From Primulina eburnea (Eukaryota > Streptophyta > Magnoliopsida > Lamiales > Gesneriaceae): a stretch of 64,000 nt of DNA. Positions 15,671-27,208 of the stretch are shown in pieces (the first letter of the stretch is position 1; each line of letters opens with the position of its first letter). The stretch is from positions 40,158,682-40,222,681 of the forward strand of contig NC_133104.1 in assembly GCF_022965805.1 (NCBI RefSeq), given 5' to 3'. The notes under the pieces were generated by a model. The model worked only from the letters and a program-made list of their open reading frames with translations, was not told where the DNA came from and ran no database searches. Both the position numbers and the translations under genes were made by a program.

Positions 15671-16089
15671 TACACCTCAATATCACTGCTCAAAATTCAA
15701 AACTTTAACTCATAAAAATCAACTAATCGAAGAAAATCAACGAAACTTCGTACCCTCGAAAAAGTCAAACTCAATTAATGGGGAACATCGGAAACGTGTA
15801 TCATAAGATAATTAAAATACAATCACGGGTCAAGAACTCAAAAGAAACCCCTTCACCGACTCAGGGAATCGAAAAACTAAACCCACCTCTATCTCATAAA
15901 AATTTAAGCAAATGGAATTATAATTCAACTTTTCACACAAAAAAAACCCCAAGAATTTAATGAAATTACAGCAAAAATAAAAAAAGGTGGGACTTTGAAA
16001 AAGATGATAGATCAATATTAGAAAAAAGAAAACACGAACCTTTTGTATGAGAAAGACGATTGATTTAAGAAATGATAATGGGAACCGAT

Positions 16090-16615
16090 GAGAAGTGTTT
16101 GGAGGTAATTCTTGAATGATGGGCTTTGGTTTTCAACTTGGTTTTCGAAGATTGCTGATCATTTATACACCATATACATAAAATAATATTGGGTACCAAA
16201 TCTTTAATCGTTATCCAACTTTGTTTACTCCAAAAGATATGTGGAAAATCACAAAAATTTAAAATGGAAAATAGGGGTAATTTAATTGTTTCCTTTTATC
16301 CTTTTCCACTTTGATCGAATGTGATCCTTTAATTTACGAAAAATACATGTTTAGATTCAAAGTGAGGGGATGAATTATTGGAACAAGTTTTCTTCTTATT
16401 ATTTATATTTATTATAAAATCACAACTATTCCACATCTATCCAATATATTTGTTAAATGTGAAAATGCTTCTGAAGATGTGTCGATAAATCTTTCATAAT
16501 CTTAAATCTTGTCTAACTAAATTGAAAAAAATTGTGAAATTGTTATTTTTTAAAGTAAATCATATGCATTACTTCATAATATCTCGATTTACAACACTTA
16601 GTAATTAAACTGGTA
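16090..16615. other. ATG8 upstream region
   Basis: AT-rich, with no gene seen. It includes the presumed ATG8 promoter on the minus strand, just above the leader exon that ends near 16040. No distinct core promoter motif stood out. Confidence 0.3.
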
Positions 16616-16776
16616 TATCACCATAACACCATTCAACATAAGAAAAAACAAGCTTCACGAGCCATCCGATGAGCAACCCGATTGGCTGATCTCGACATAT
16701 GATTGATAGATAAGAAAGCATCCGACTTCAGCAGGTTGAGCATGTCGATTGTGAGCATTCCACTAAGACCCAGGTC

Positions 16777-18878
16777 AACTAGGGAGATCTAAGTTCTTCA
16801 AGAGTTCATGGAATATTATTAAAGAGGATGTTTGTTCAGCGGTTCTAGAATTCTTCTCCTCCCGGAAATTACTAAAACAATGGAATCATGCAATCATTGC
16901 TCTAGTGCCGAAGAAAGTTGATCCAAACTATGTCAATGACTATCGACCGATCTCTTGTTGCACGGTCTTTTACCAGCTTATATCTAAAATTCTTGTCAAC
17001 AGGCTGTGCGTGTGTATGGATGCTATTGTAGATGATGCACAAGCGGCTTTCATTCAAGGAAGATCTATTGTGGATAATATTCACTTAGCTCAAGAGTTAA
17101 TGCGCAAATATGCTCGTAAGCGTGGATTGTCGAGATGCATTTTCAAAGTGGACCTGGAGAAAGCTTATGATACAGTTGACTGGGAGTTTTTGCATGAGGT
17201 TCTTTTGGCACTGAAATTCCCTTGCTTGTTTTTAGACTGGATTATGGAGTGTGTCACAACGACAACTTATTCTATTGCCATTAATGGACATTATCACGGT
17301 CTTTTTAAAGGTATGCGTGGTCTCAGGCAAGGTGACCCTATCTCACCCTTATTGTTTACTTTATGTATTGAGGTGTTGTCTCGTATGTTGAAGCGAATAT
17401 CTAGATCTCAAAACTTCAAATTTCACCGTAGATGTTTGAATCTTAAAATTACGCATTTGGCATATGCTGATGATTTGTTGCTTCTCTCTTATGGTGATCG
17501 AATTAGTGTCTCAATTATTATGCAATGCCTTCACAACTTTGGTAATACAGCGGGTCTTCGTGTCAATGCTTTGAAATCTAATGTCTTCTTGGCTAGTGTT
17601 GATGATAATATCAAGCAGGATATATTGGACTCCACAGATATTTGGGTATACCAATTGCAGCAAAGAGGCTTTGTGCGGCAGACTACGGAGATCTCTTGGA
17701 CAGTGTGACAAGAAAGGTTAGTGCTTGGCCTCGTAACTCCCTATCTTATGCAGGGAAAATCGAGTTGATTAGATCGGTCATTCAAGGTATTGATTGTTTC
17801 TGGCTGTCTATTTTACCCATTCCGAATTGTGTTATTAGCTCGATTCAGTCAATATGCCGCAAATTCGTTTGGCCTACAAAACACCCACCGATTGCTTGTT
17901 CGTTCTCATGTAAACCACTTGCGGATGGAGGGCTTGGTTTGAAAGATTAAAAGCTTGGAATCGTGCCCTATTAACAAAAACTTTATGGAATATACATTCT
18001 AAGAAAGATAGCTTGTGGATTAAATGGATTAACCACATTTACAGTTGCTTTGGTGGGGTATGGAATTGGAGTTTAAAAAAAGATGACTCACCCTTGGTCA
18101 AGAATATACTTCTCATCCGTGATGAAATCATTAATGCTGAGGGTACTGTGGAAGCTGCTACTGCTCGGCTTCATAGTTGGTTCGGTAATAATGGGGGAAT
18201 TGGGAGAGCATATGATTACTTTGTACATGATAAAGGGAGGTGGCCGTGGAAACCTCTCTTGGCTAAGGCTTGCATTCTTCCAAAACACCGCTTTATCTTT
18301 TGGTTACTTGCCCATTCCAAACTCTTGACTCGTGATAGATTGGGCTACCTTGAAGATCGTAAATGTGTTCTATGTCACACCGCGGATGAGACAGCCTCGC
18401 ACTTATTTTTCCAGTGCAAGATTTCCAAGCTCATTTGGGACAGTGTGCGCGCATGGTTGCATAAAGATAGAGCAATGACTTCTCCGACTTCAATATTTCG
18501 TGCTTTAAGAGGAATTTACAGTGGGAACTCCATGCTCTCAAAGATGAGAATTACGACATTATCAGCAACTATTTATCATGTTTGGAATCTTCGTAACAAA
18601 GTTATGTTTGAGAATGAGAAGATGGATATTGATGCTATCGGCCTTAAGATCAAGATTCACACATACAGATGTGTTCCAGGGGCGACAACTTTTTGGGTGT
18701 AACTTCGATTTCTCTATGCAAACAGTTTTATATGACTAGGTGTGTTTGTATTTGTTGATCTATGATCTTATCTATCTCCTGGGGATGCTCAGAGTATTTG
18801 TACTTCTAACTCTTTTTACCACTTAATTTGAATGCATTTCATTCAAAAAAAAAAAAAAAAAAACTAGGGAGATCTAAG
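16777..18878 (+). mobile_element. 5'-truncated LINE with target-site duplication and poly(A) tail
   Basis: A non-LTR retrotransposon lies between two perfect 17-bp direct repeats, AACTAGGGAGATCTAAG (16777-16793 and 18862-18878), and ends in an A-rich tail at about 18846-18861. Its 5' end starts inside the reverse transcriptase region, so the endonuclease is missing, as is typical of incomplete target-primed reverse transcription. The body runs in the plus direction, opposite to the fragment it interrupts. Confidence 0.85.
16905..18702 (+). pseudogene. LINE reverse transcriptase and zf-RVT remnant
   Basis: Reverse transcriptase of a plant L1-type LINE in three frame-broken pieces. At 16905-17708: NDYRPISCC, KVDLEKAYDTVDWEFL, GLRQGDPISPLLF and the catalytic AYADD. 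At 17642-17950: the thumb and connection part, SLSYAGKIELIRSVIQG. At 18013-18702: the zf-RVT region with CVLCHTADETASHLFFQC. A frame shift lies at about 17640-17700 and a stop follows at about 17950. The endonuclease is absent. The element cannot be autonomous, but motif conservation suggests moderate age. Confidence 0.85.
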
Positions 18879-19204
18879 AAAGCATTAACATCGAGAAAAC
18901 ATAGATTCAAACAAAACTCCATACCGAACCTGATGGCACATAACTCCGCAACTTTCACTGATCTCTAACACGAGCCAAAGCACCCAAAACTCTACTTTTA
19001 TTATCTCGGATCACAGCCCCAACACTGAACCGGTTTCTACCTTCATCTAACCCAGCGTCAACGTCTAAACGCAACATATTCGGAGCTGGAGGCACCCAAC
19101 AATGACTCACAATCTTGGCCGAATCTAATCTGGTGGAGAAAGTCTTACCGTGCTGCCAAAAACCGGTCAAGAAGAAGTATACCCAATCAATTCTTATTTC
19201 TCTA

Positions 19205-19525
19205 CTATGCTCCAGAACATCATACTTATAATTTCGGTCGCTGCTTTAGTGACGGAAATATAATTTATGTCGCAAATTTAGCGACGAAATATTTTTCGGT
19301 CCCTAAAATATTGCGACAAAATTTAAATTTTCGTCGTTATTATTTAACGACAAACATAAATATTCCGTCGTAAATAACGAAAGAATTGCATTTTCCGTCA
19401 TTATACAAGTCCGCGACGCTAAATTATTTGACGATCGATATTCCGTCGCTATTGTGTCACTAAATACTTTTAGAGACATAATAGCGACAGCAAATTCCGT
19501 CGTTATTTGTATATTTTTTTGTAAT
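19205..19525. mobile_element. GACGG-rich transposon end, CACTA-like
   Basis: About 300 bp carries many copies of GCGACG, GACGGAA or their reverse complements (TTCCGTCG), spaced 20-60 bp apart. It ends near 19520 with TTTTTTTGTAATG, the complement of a CATTACAAAAAAA end that resembles the CACTACAAGAAAAA termini of plant CACTA elements with such subterminal repeats. Only one end can be recognised. It may be a MITE or a fragment of a larger element. Confidence 0.5.
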
Positions 19526-19955
19526 GAATTAACTATTTTAAAAATATTGAAATTTGGAATCAGAAGGTTTCTTGAATTTTCCAAAAAATAAAAACGAGAG
19601 AGAGGTCTGGTGGTGGAGCAAAGAAGCATATTAACAAAACCACCGAAAGTGCAGTGAAGTTTGCGTAAATCGTGATGACTTCCCCAAATCAATTTCATTT
19701 GGATAAAAAAAAGTAATTGTATGTTTTTAAAATCCAAATCCCATTAAATCTTATCGAATTTGATAGGATTTGGATATACTCATTGAAATCTCATGAAACC
19801 TCATAAAATTCTAAATAAATCCGAATTTTTTTTTGAATCACTTTGCCCAACAGTAAAAATAGGATTTGAAATATAAATCCCAGGAAATCCTCCCATATCA
19901 AGGTAAGAACTAGTCCGGGTAAAGAGAGTCTTATTTTGTAAACCACATATGGGTC

Positions 19956-21150
19956 TGTAACAACCAGGAAGCTGATCATACCGATGCATGTTCAGGTGAG
20001 CGAGGACGCTTAGCTTAGCTCGAGCAATGCAAGAATATTTAAAGGATTAGGGGTCATGTCTATGTTCTCACATCACGATCACTACCGAGCACTTTGTGAC
20101 AGTCGGAGATTCTGGGCCCCACAGTGGGGGAAATCATGTTTTGAAATCATTTAGCATGTCATTCAACACATATATGAGTGATGTGACGAGACCAAAAGCA
20201 ATATCAGTTGTGAGTTGTGATAATGTCATGAGGCAATGTATAGACAGTCATCCTGCAATGAGGAGTGGTCTGACACTGAGAATAAGGTAATCAATTGTTG
20301 ACTTCTCCCCTATAATTACACATGTTTACCTGATCATAAGTACTCATGTTTACCTTACCATAAAACACTCTATTAACTGAATATTTTCACAAGCACTCAA
20401 TATGTACTCTTTATATTTCGCCTTAAACAGGAGACCAACTGTCCAGTCTCTGTCCTTTCGATGAAGCACTTATCTGATCCGATAAATCACCCACTAAGCT
20501 CACCCAATTTAGCCTGCTAACATCATTGGTGATACCCCGAGAAATATCCTATATTCTCTCGGATCATCATCAATTTTGAGCACAGATAGCTGAGAGCTCC
20601 CTGGATATTACCAGCAGATTATCCGGGCAGCCAGGAAGCTTGAGTAGCAACGATATTTCCGTTCAGGAGCTTGGTAGGATAGAAATCGGGCATTCCAGTA
20701 CATGGGACATAATTTAGATCATAAGTATGGGGCATCATGGATTGATTATCATTAAGCGATCCTTTAGTGTGTAAAAAGTGACCGAACTCAATCAAACCCA
20801 GCAGTGTCAGTGAAGCAGAAAGCATGGGCAGCCATAACCTCATGAGTAGTGGTTGGACAATGAAAACAAGGTCATCATTGACTTTCTTGTTATAAATATC
20901 AGGTTGGTTTAGCATACAAGATTTTCATTCACTTATATATCGCATACAATATTTATTACAAAATTCTCCATATAACCATTGATAACTTGAGCGTCGGAAT
21001 GGTCATGACGGAAAATCTTCCAGCACCCATTAACGTTCTTTCTCCCTTGAAAGTGCAGGTTCAGGTGCCCGGACAATCATCTCCAGCTCATCAACTCGAC
21101 CCAGTGCAATCGCCCACCAAGCTCTTAACCGATTCACCCGGTCTTCATCA
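19956..21150 (+). mobile_element. Putative 5' LTR of a degenerate Ty3/gypsy element
   Basis: The region just before the primer-site-like sequence at 21151 ends in CA. The 5' limit is uncertain: TGTAACAACC at 19956 is a candidate start, which would make a 1.2-kb LTR. No second LTR was seen, so the boundaries could not be confirmed by LTR-LTR comparison. Confidence 0.35.
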
Positions 21151-23115
21151 TCGGCGCCATCTGTGGGAAATATCGATCTAAGACGTTGATCATGGTTTCT
21201 ACAAGAAAACACACGAGAATGGATAATGCCGGGAAAGAGTTATCTGACTTGGAAGCTCCTCAGGAAGGTTAGCTTCAACCGACCGTTGCATTAAATCAAG
21301 AGCAACTCACTCAAATCATAACAACAGCTGTCCAGAAGGCTGTAGCGGAAAAAGTACCCCCTTTATGATAACCTGACATAGCGCAAAGAGGGGACAGGAG
21401 ACAAGTCTCCCCCTCCAGGAAAAAATGAAGAGGCAGAGAGCTCGCCAGAATGCTCTAGGGCACCCACTATAGCCGAGGAGCTAGAAGACTTAAGGAAAAA
21501 GGTTAAGAAGCTGGAGGGGCAAGCTAGGTCTTCGTATGTTCCCCGAGTCCATCCGAGAGGATGACCTTTCTTTGCCCACATTATCAATGAGCTCTTGCCC
21601 GCCCATTTCAAGTCGGCGAGCATCAGGGAGCATGATGATAATTCTGATCCAGAGGAACATTTGACTCGATTCGAGAATATGATCATGCTGCACTGTTATT
21701 GCGACGAGATTAATTGTAAGACAGTTAAATGAGATTAAGTATAAGACATTTTTAACCACGTTGGTAGATGTTGCCCAACGATGGTTCAAAAGATTGGAGC
21801 CCCAGAGTATACGAAGTTTTGAAGATTTCAAGATGGTCTTTTGCATCATTTCAGTAGCAGTAATAGATACAAGAAGACTGCTTTCAGTCTGTTTGAAGTC
21901 AAACAGGGCCGAGATGAGTCGTTGCGGGCCTACATTCTCAAATTTCAAAGGGCTGCATTGGAAGTACCATCATGTGCCCCCGAGATGAAAACTACCCCCC
22001 TTCACACAGGGGTTTCAAGAAGGCGATTTCTTCAGGTCATTAGTAAAAAGATTACCCCGGGACTTTGAGGATTTGTTGTCTCAGGCAGAGAAATACATCA
22101 ACATAGATGAAGCGCAGAAACAAAAGAGGGAGGCTGAGAGAAGAGAAAGAGGTGAGAAGTCGGGGAGGCCAAAGGAATGGGTCCCTAAAGGAAGTTCTCT
22201 GGAGCGTTTTTCTCATAACGCCCAATAAAGAATTCAAAGAGCCAGGATGTTCATCTTTGTAATGAGAAAGAGGCCGATATTCTAACGCATCTGCATCCCC
22301 CTGTTCAGGAAGATGGTAAGAAATGTAGTTTATTCCATAAAGAGTGTCATCATGACGATAGCGAGCGCATGTAATTAAAGAGGGAATACCTCGAACGAAT
22401 CTTGAAGAAACCAAACAAGCACCTAAAAAATTTAAGGGACTCGGAGCTTGCCTTTCCAGTCCGGGCTCCAAGTTCCAGACCGGTCTCAAATACTAGAGAC
22501 ATGCCTCCTACATCAGGAAGGGCCTGGAAGGATAAAGATAAGAGGAAATCCCCTATCTTGGGGGTGATAAAAATTATTTCAGGAGGTCTACATACAGGGA
22601 CTCAAACAGGGCGAGGAAGGCTTGGAGCCGAAGAGAAATTTTGGAAGTAGACAACTCCAAAAGAAAGGAGGAGCTCACTATTAGCTTTGGGCCCGAGGAT
22701 TTATAGGGCATCTACCTACCTCAATGATGCTCTGGTCATCCATGCCGATATTGCCAATTACTACATCAGAAGGGTGTTTGTCGATTTAGGTAGATCTGTC
22801 AATGTTTTATTTCAGGAGGCTCTATATCAGATGGATCTGAAGAATCACAATTTGGAGCCCGTGGAGACAACACTCTTTGGGTTTTGCCGGTCACACCGTC
22901 CACCCCCGAGGGAAAATCATACTCTCCATAACTATGGGATCCGGGGAACTAAGGAAGTCGGTAATGCCCATTTTCAATGTGGTCAACGCGCCATCCTCTT
23001 ACAATGTTATACTAGGGAGGCCGACCATGAATTCCTTCAAAGTAGTGGCTTCCACCTGCCATCAGAAGATAAAGTTCCCAGTGAAGGGAAAGATCGGGGG
23101 AGGTGCGAGGTGATC
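21151..23115 (+). pseudogene. Ty3/gypsy gag-protease remnant
   Basis: TCGGCGCCATCTGTGGGAA at 21151 matches the TTGGCGCC...TGTGGGAA block found just inside the 5' LTR of many plant gypsy elements. An ATG follows at 21191, but its frame stops at 21271. Later pieces in shifting frames are a gag region (about 21545-22075, including DPEEHLTRFENM and LRAYILKFQRAA) and a retropepsin-like domain (about 22690-23110, including VFVDLGRSVNVLF and YNVILGRPTMNSF). The catalytic triplet reads DLG instead of DTG/DSG. Reverse transcriptase and integrase are absent and the copy stops at a (TA)n tract. It is plainly non-functional. Confidence 0.75.
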
Positions 23116-23286
23116 AACCTTCTTCTCGAAAGTGTTATGCAGAGACAATCCGAATTGAGAAGAAGAAGACAAGGAAATATGGTGATAACAAGAGTCCGGG
23201 AGGGGAGGTTAGTGTGGTGGAAAAAGTGCAGGCCATCGTAGAAGAAGAACAGGAAGAAGTGACTTTGATTCAAATCCAAGCCGAAT

Positions 23287-23289
<3 letters not shown>

Positions 23290-23380
<91 letters not shown>
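23290..23380. repeat. (TA)n microsatellite
   Basis: About 91 bp of pure alternating TA abuts the truncated gypsy element, suggesting the element was broken or deleted at this unstable tract. Confidence 0.97.
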
Positions 23381-23385
<5 letters not shown>

Positions 23386-24298
23386 GAAGGTAACACCACT
23401 AGGACAACATGCCCACGGTAATATTATTGTAGTTTATGTTCTATAGAATTGGCAATTTATTAGATTTTATACCATGATCAGTGATTAGAAAACTTGTGTT
23501 TAAGCTTTGCTTTGCGTCGTAGCCAACAAAACTAATAATGTTTTAGTGGTGTTCGCAAATTAACCTTGATTATTGGGAAAAAAAATTACGCATTTATGGT
23601 GATATTGCACTTGAATGAAATAAACCAGATGAGATGGGACCAGACCATGTACAAAGCCCTGTTGTATGTGACTCAACAGCCCAAATTGGTTTTGGCAGAT
23701 GTTTCAAAAATTTGCAAAGTTGAATTTTTATTTCTGTACCTACGTGGAGTACGGTTTAGTCTATATTACATCGAGATGCTAATATTTAACCATATTATAA
23801 TGAGAGAAATATTTCAGATATAACATAAAATAATATCTCGGGTACATATTATCGCTCGGACATTTTAGAAACTATGTTGACCACATCAAAACATCTCTCA
23901 GTTTATGTAGATGTAAGACTTTTAGCTGAATACTTATAACATGGCTTGTGATTAGGGAACTAGGACAGCATAATCTTCTCAAAAGTCTCACTATGTTTCT
24001 GCAATGAAAATTTATAGGCAAATTCTGTCATCAACCCAAATTATGTTTAATAAAATGTACAATTAGACCGAGTTTTTTTAAAAAAACCCAAATAAGATAT
24101 ATGTCTCATAAAATATAAATTATGAGACAGTTTCACACAAATTTTTGTCTATTGGCTACATCCAACAACTCAAATCAATCGGGGTCTATTTGCCCAATTA
24201 ACATCGTTTGAAACAAATTAAGGTGTTTCAAAATAATAAAAAAAATTAAATAAAATAATATTTAGATAGAGAACTATCTTGTAAATAAATAAATAAAT

Positions 24299-24329
<31 letters not shown>

Positions 24330-24600
24330 ATTCTTTTTAAATATAATCAATTAAAATTGTAATAAGTAATCATCTAAAATTGTATAATGATATTTTATAA
24401 ATTTTTATATTATTTTATTTGAATATAAATCAAATTAATTATAAAAAATGATATAAACACACCATATATGTCAAAAATCACTAAGTTAAAAGAAAGATTT
24501 TTTAAAAAGAAAAATTACAAAAAAAAAATGTATTTTTGATAGATTATTTAATTGAACGTAAAGATGTGTAAGTTCCTGTATTTCTTCATGTCCAAGAGTT
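23381..24600. other. AT-rich intergenic DNA
   Basis: No gene is seen. A short (TA)n lies at about 24303-24328. A partial relative of the GTGAGAC repeat lies at about 24090-24160. The promoter of the micropeptide gene should lie in the last few hundred bases. Confidence 0.3.
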
Positions 24601-24701
24601 TCTCTTGGGGAAGGGGCAATCTTTGCAGTATATATCACCGGCAGCTAAAACCCTAGACGAAAAAATTCTCAAGCTCGGAAATTTTCTGCATCGAATCACA
24701 A

Positions 24702-24875
24702 ATGAGCATTATAAGGAGCAGCTTCGCATTCATGGCTGGCACAGCGTTCGGTGTCTATTTAGCTCAGAATTACAAAGTTCCCAATATTCAGGGGCTTCTC
24801 AACACTGGCGTTGTAATCGCAAAGCATATTGAAGAGAATTACCGCAAGCCCAAGAAACGCAGCGACGATGATTGA
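24702..24875 (+). CDS. STMP1-like short transmembrane mitochondrial micropeptide
   Basis: An uninterrupted 57-residue frame runs from the ATG at 24702 to the TGA at 24873-24875. The N-terminal half is hydrophobic and glycine-containing (FAFMAGTAFGVYLAQNY), followed by KVPNI, a helical stretch, and a basic/acidic tail ENYRKPKKRSDDD. The segment FGxYLAQNYxxPN is the signature of short transmembrane mitochondrial protein 1 (STMP1), a conserved eukaryotic micropeptide of the inner mitochondrial membrane linked in animals to respiratory complexes. The tail is of the plant type. The frame is short enough to be missed by length-filtered gene calling. The 5' leader at about 24590-24701 and the 3' region with CT-rich sequence after the stop look like normal UTRs. 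Family membership is well supported; function in plants is inference. Confidence 0.85.
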   Translation: MSIIRSSFAFMAGTAFGVYLAQNYKVPNIQGLLNTGVVIAKHIEENYRKPKKRSDDD

Positions 24876-27208
24876 AGTCCCACGTTTAATTCGATCTCAA
24901 CTTTGATTGTCATCGGATCTTCTTTCTTTTCTTTTCTTTTTTGAATATGTTTTGAATTCCTTTGTGGTCATGAGATAATGAAAACATGGAACACTCCGGT
25001 TTTGTTTATATCGACTTTTGTTGTTGAATGGGATATTTTTAATGGGAATTTTGAACTGAAGAATTGCTGATTGATTATAATTTGCAAAACTGGTGGCATC
25101 GAATGAAAAGAGCTGTCGCTATTTATTGGTTATAATTTGGTTAATCTGTCACTTTTGTGTTGTTTCAAGGTTGCTAGGTGATGAATTGTGAAATGCTGGG
25201 TAAATAATCTATACAACGAAGACTTAACCTGTCCTAATTGGCTAATTAGCCTATTTTTGTGGTCCCTTTTTTAGGATATGTAGTAGGTTTCGGAGAGATG
25301 ATCTAAAGATTGTCATCAGGGGATGAGTGAGAGTGTTCATGGGTACCATTCTACGCAGCGATCAAATATCTGATGCTACAAATTTTGTAAAGGGAAAATT
25401 TTTGACAGTTAACTTTGTAGGGAACTTTAAAGTTGTTTTTATATATCTATCGGACGTTCTTTGAAAATTTTGAATCTATTTCTGGCATGTAATTATGAGT
25501 TCTTTTGTACAACCGAGATCTTGCTATGAAAGAGTAAAACTACCTGGGATCTTTACCTTTTGTTGTTGGTGAACATTATGTTCGATGATGAAAAGGTTTG
25601 TTTCCCAAGTGACTTGTTAGATTCTGATTGATTTTGGAATTAAAGTGGTGAAGATGAGTTACTGGTTAGTCAAATAGTTAAAGCTTAGTTTTGAAGCAGC
25701 GAAGAAGCTGAGATATATCAACAGTTAAGTGAGGAATATTAGGGATTTTTGCTGCCAAAAGATTGTGTACTACTTATTGAAAATGTAACACGTTAAATTC
25801 TAAACAACATTCAAGAACTAAGTAACATGTGTGGATTCGAACATGTGACAGTGAGTTTGTATCAATCTTCAAAAGAAACTGAGCTCAGCTATCAATTCTT
25901 TTGAATAGAGCTCAAGTTGGAGATGAGTACAATTAAGGATGGTCCTCGTAGGAACAATTAAGTGATGTGAAATCTGTGTGGAAGGCAAGGTCATAGTCTA
26001 GTTCTATGTGAATTAAGGTTGGAAGAGCTGCTCAGAGTCTAGCATCGTGTGAGTAGGCTCTCAACTCTTGGATTTAGCCGAGTGTCATGTGCACAAGCAG
26101 ATGTGAACTTAAATATTTCAGATATATTTGCTATTGGCTCAAGTTCGAAACACACGACGAAATTTATTTGTTCCGGTTCTAGAAGCTCGGAAACTGGCTC
26201 GCATGACTTACTTCCTAGCTTGGAGCTGAGTGAAACAGTGCCATGAAGGGGCTCTGTAGTCTGTATCCTTGATGCTTATATTATATGACTAAGACCAGGT
26301 TCTTGATTACCTTGGGAAGAATAAGATATAGGATCGTTGGGATTGAAATGGGCGGAAATTTCCTTTGCTCTTTTGCACCTCGCTACCTTACATAATTTGA
26401 TAATAAATTGATAACATGTTAAACAAAAAATTAAATATCGTCTCATTCTCTAAACTATTCATCATGAAAGGACAATTTATAAAATACATATTTATAATTT
26501 GATAAATATTTATTTGATTAATTTATATTTAACTGTAATTTTTTTCACATATCAAAAATATCATTTCCTTACTCGCGTTTTATTATTTTTGTTAACAGGT
26601 AAGTATATTAAAAAAAATTGACTTATTATCAAGACATTTTATATATAACTGGTTTAGTTAATGAACAAACACAGTAGTTTTGATATAGAAAATTTTATAA
26701 TCATATAATTACACCTATAAAATTTAAATAATAAATTTATATAATTCAATTAATATAATATCTATATTATATTTTATTAAATTTGAGATACTTAGAGTAA
26801 ACAATTTTGATGTCATGGGCGATTTTAATAATTATATATATATATATTAATATAATGTTAAAATTTTAATTTAAGTTATATATAGTTCAGCGGACAGAGT
26901 TATTGTTTATTCGGGTTTAGGTTATATAAGTTTAATTTTTATTGAGCTCAATTTTTTATTTTTTTATTTTTCAATTTATTTTTTATTTTATATATCAAAA
27001 TTACAGTGTAGTGTCTCACTCTTTCTTATAATTATATTTTGATCGTCATTTAAATATAAATCACATTAATTATAAAAAATATTATACAAACACGCATAGT
27101 TGCACTGGTGTGTCTAATGGTTGTAAGAAGTGGGCTAATCGTATCCTTTAACATCCGAAAAGTATTTATTGTTTATTTTCATGTAATTTTCCCTGGAGGG
27201 GAGACGAA
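24876..27208. other. Intergenic DNA
   Basis: About 2.3 kb with no recognisable gene. The short frame at 26049-26246 has no recognisable domain. 26400-27080 is very AT-rich. The promoter of the zinc-finger gene should lie just before 27209. Confidence 0.35.

Larger units (their letters stand above)
16620..19200 (-). pseudogene. Old RNase H-like (RVT_3) LINE fragment, split by a younger LINE
   Basis: On the minus strand, 19170-18955 encodes CWVPPAPNMLRLDVDAGL and SVGAVIRDNKSRVLGALARV, the N-terminal half of the RNase H-like RVT_3 domain often found at the end of plant LINE polyproteins. The matching C-terminal part, with SANRVAHRMAREAC, lies at about 16776-16650 on the same strand. The two halves are separated by the plus-strand LINE at 16794-18861. 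The reading frame is broken by a stop right after the RVRDQ residues, so this copy was degenerate. It could instead descend from a domesticated RNase H-like gene. Confidence 0.6.

Noticed and set aside
16905..17708. 267-residue reverse transcriptase as a host gene
   Set aside because: It lies within a LINE bounded by a 17-bp target duplication and an A-tail, is truncated and frame-shifted.
22052..22489. 145-residue minus-strand frame
   Set aside because: It is antisense to the decayed gypsy gag region, with no recognisable domain.
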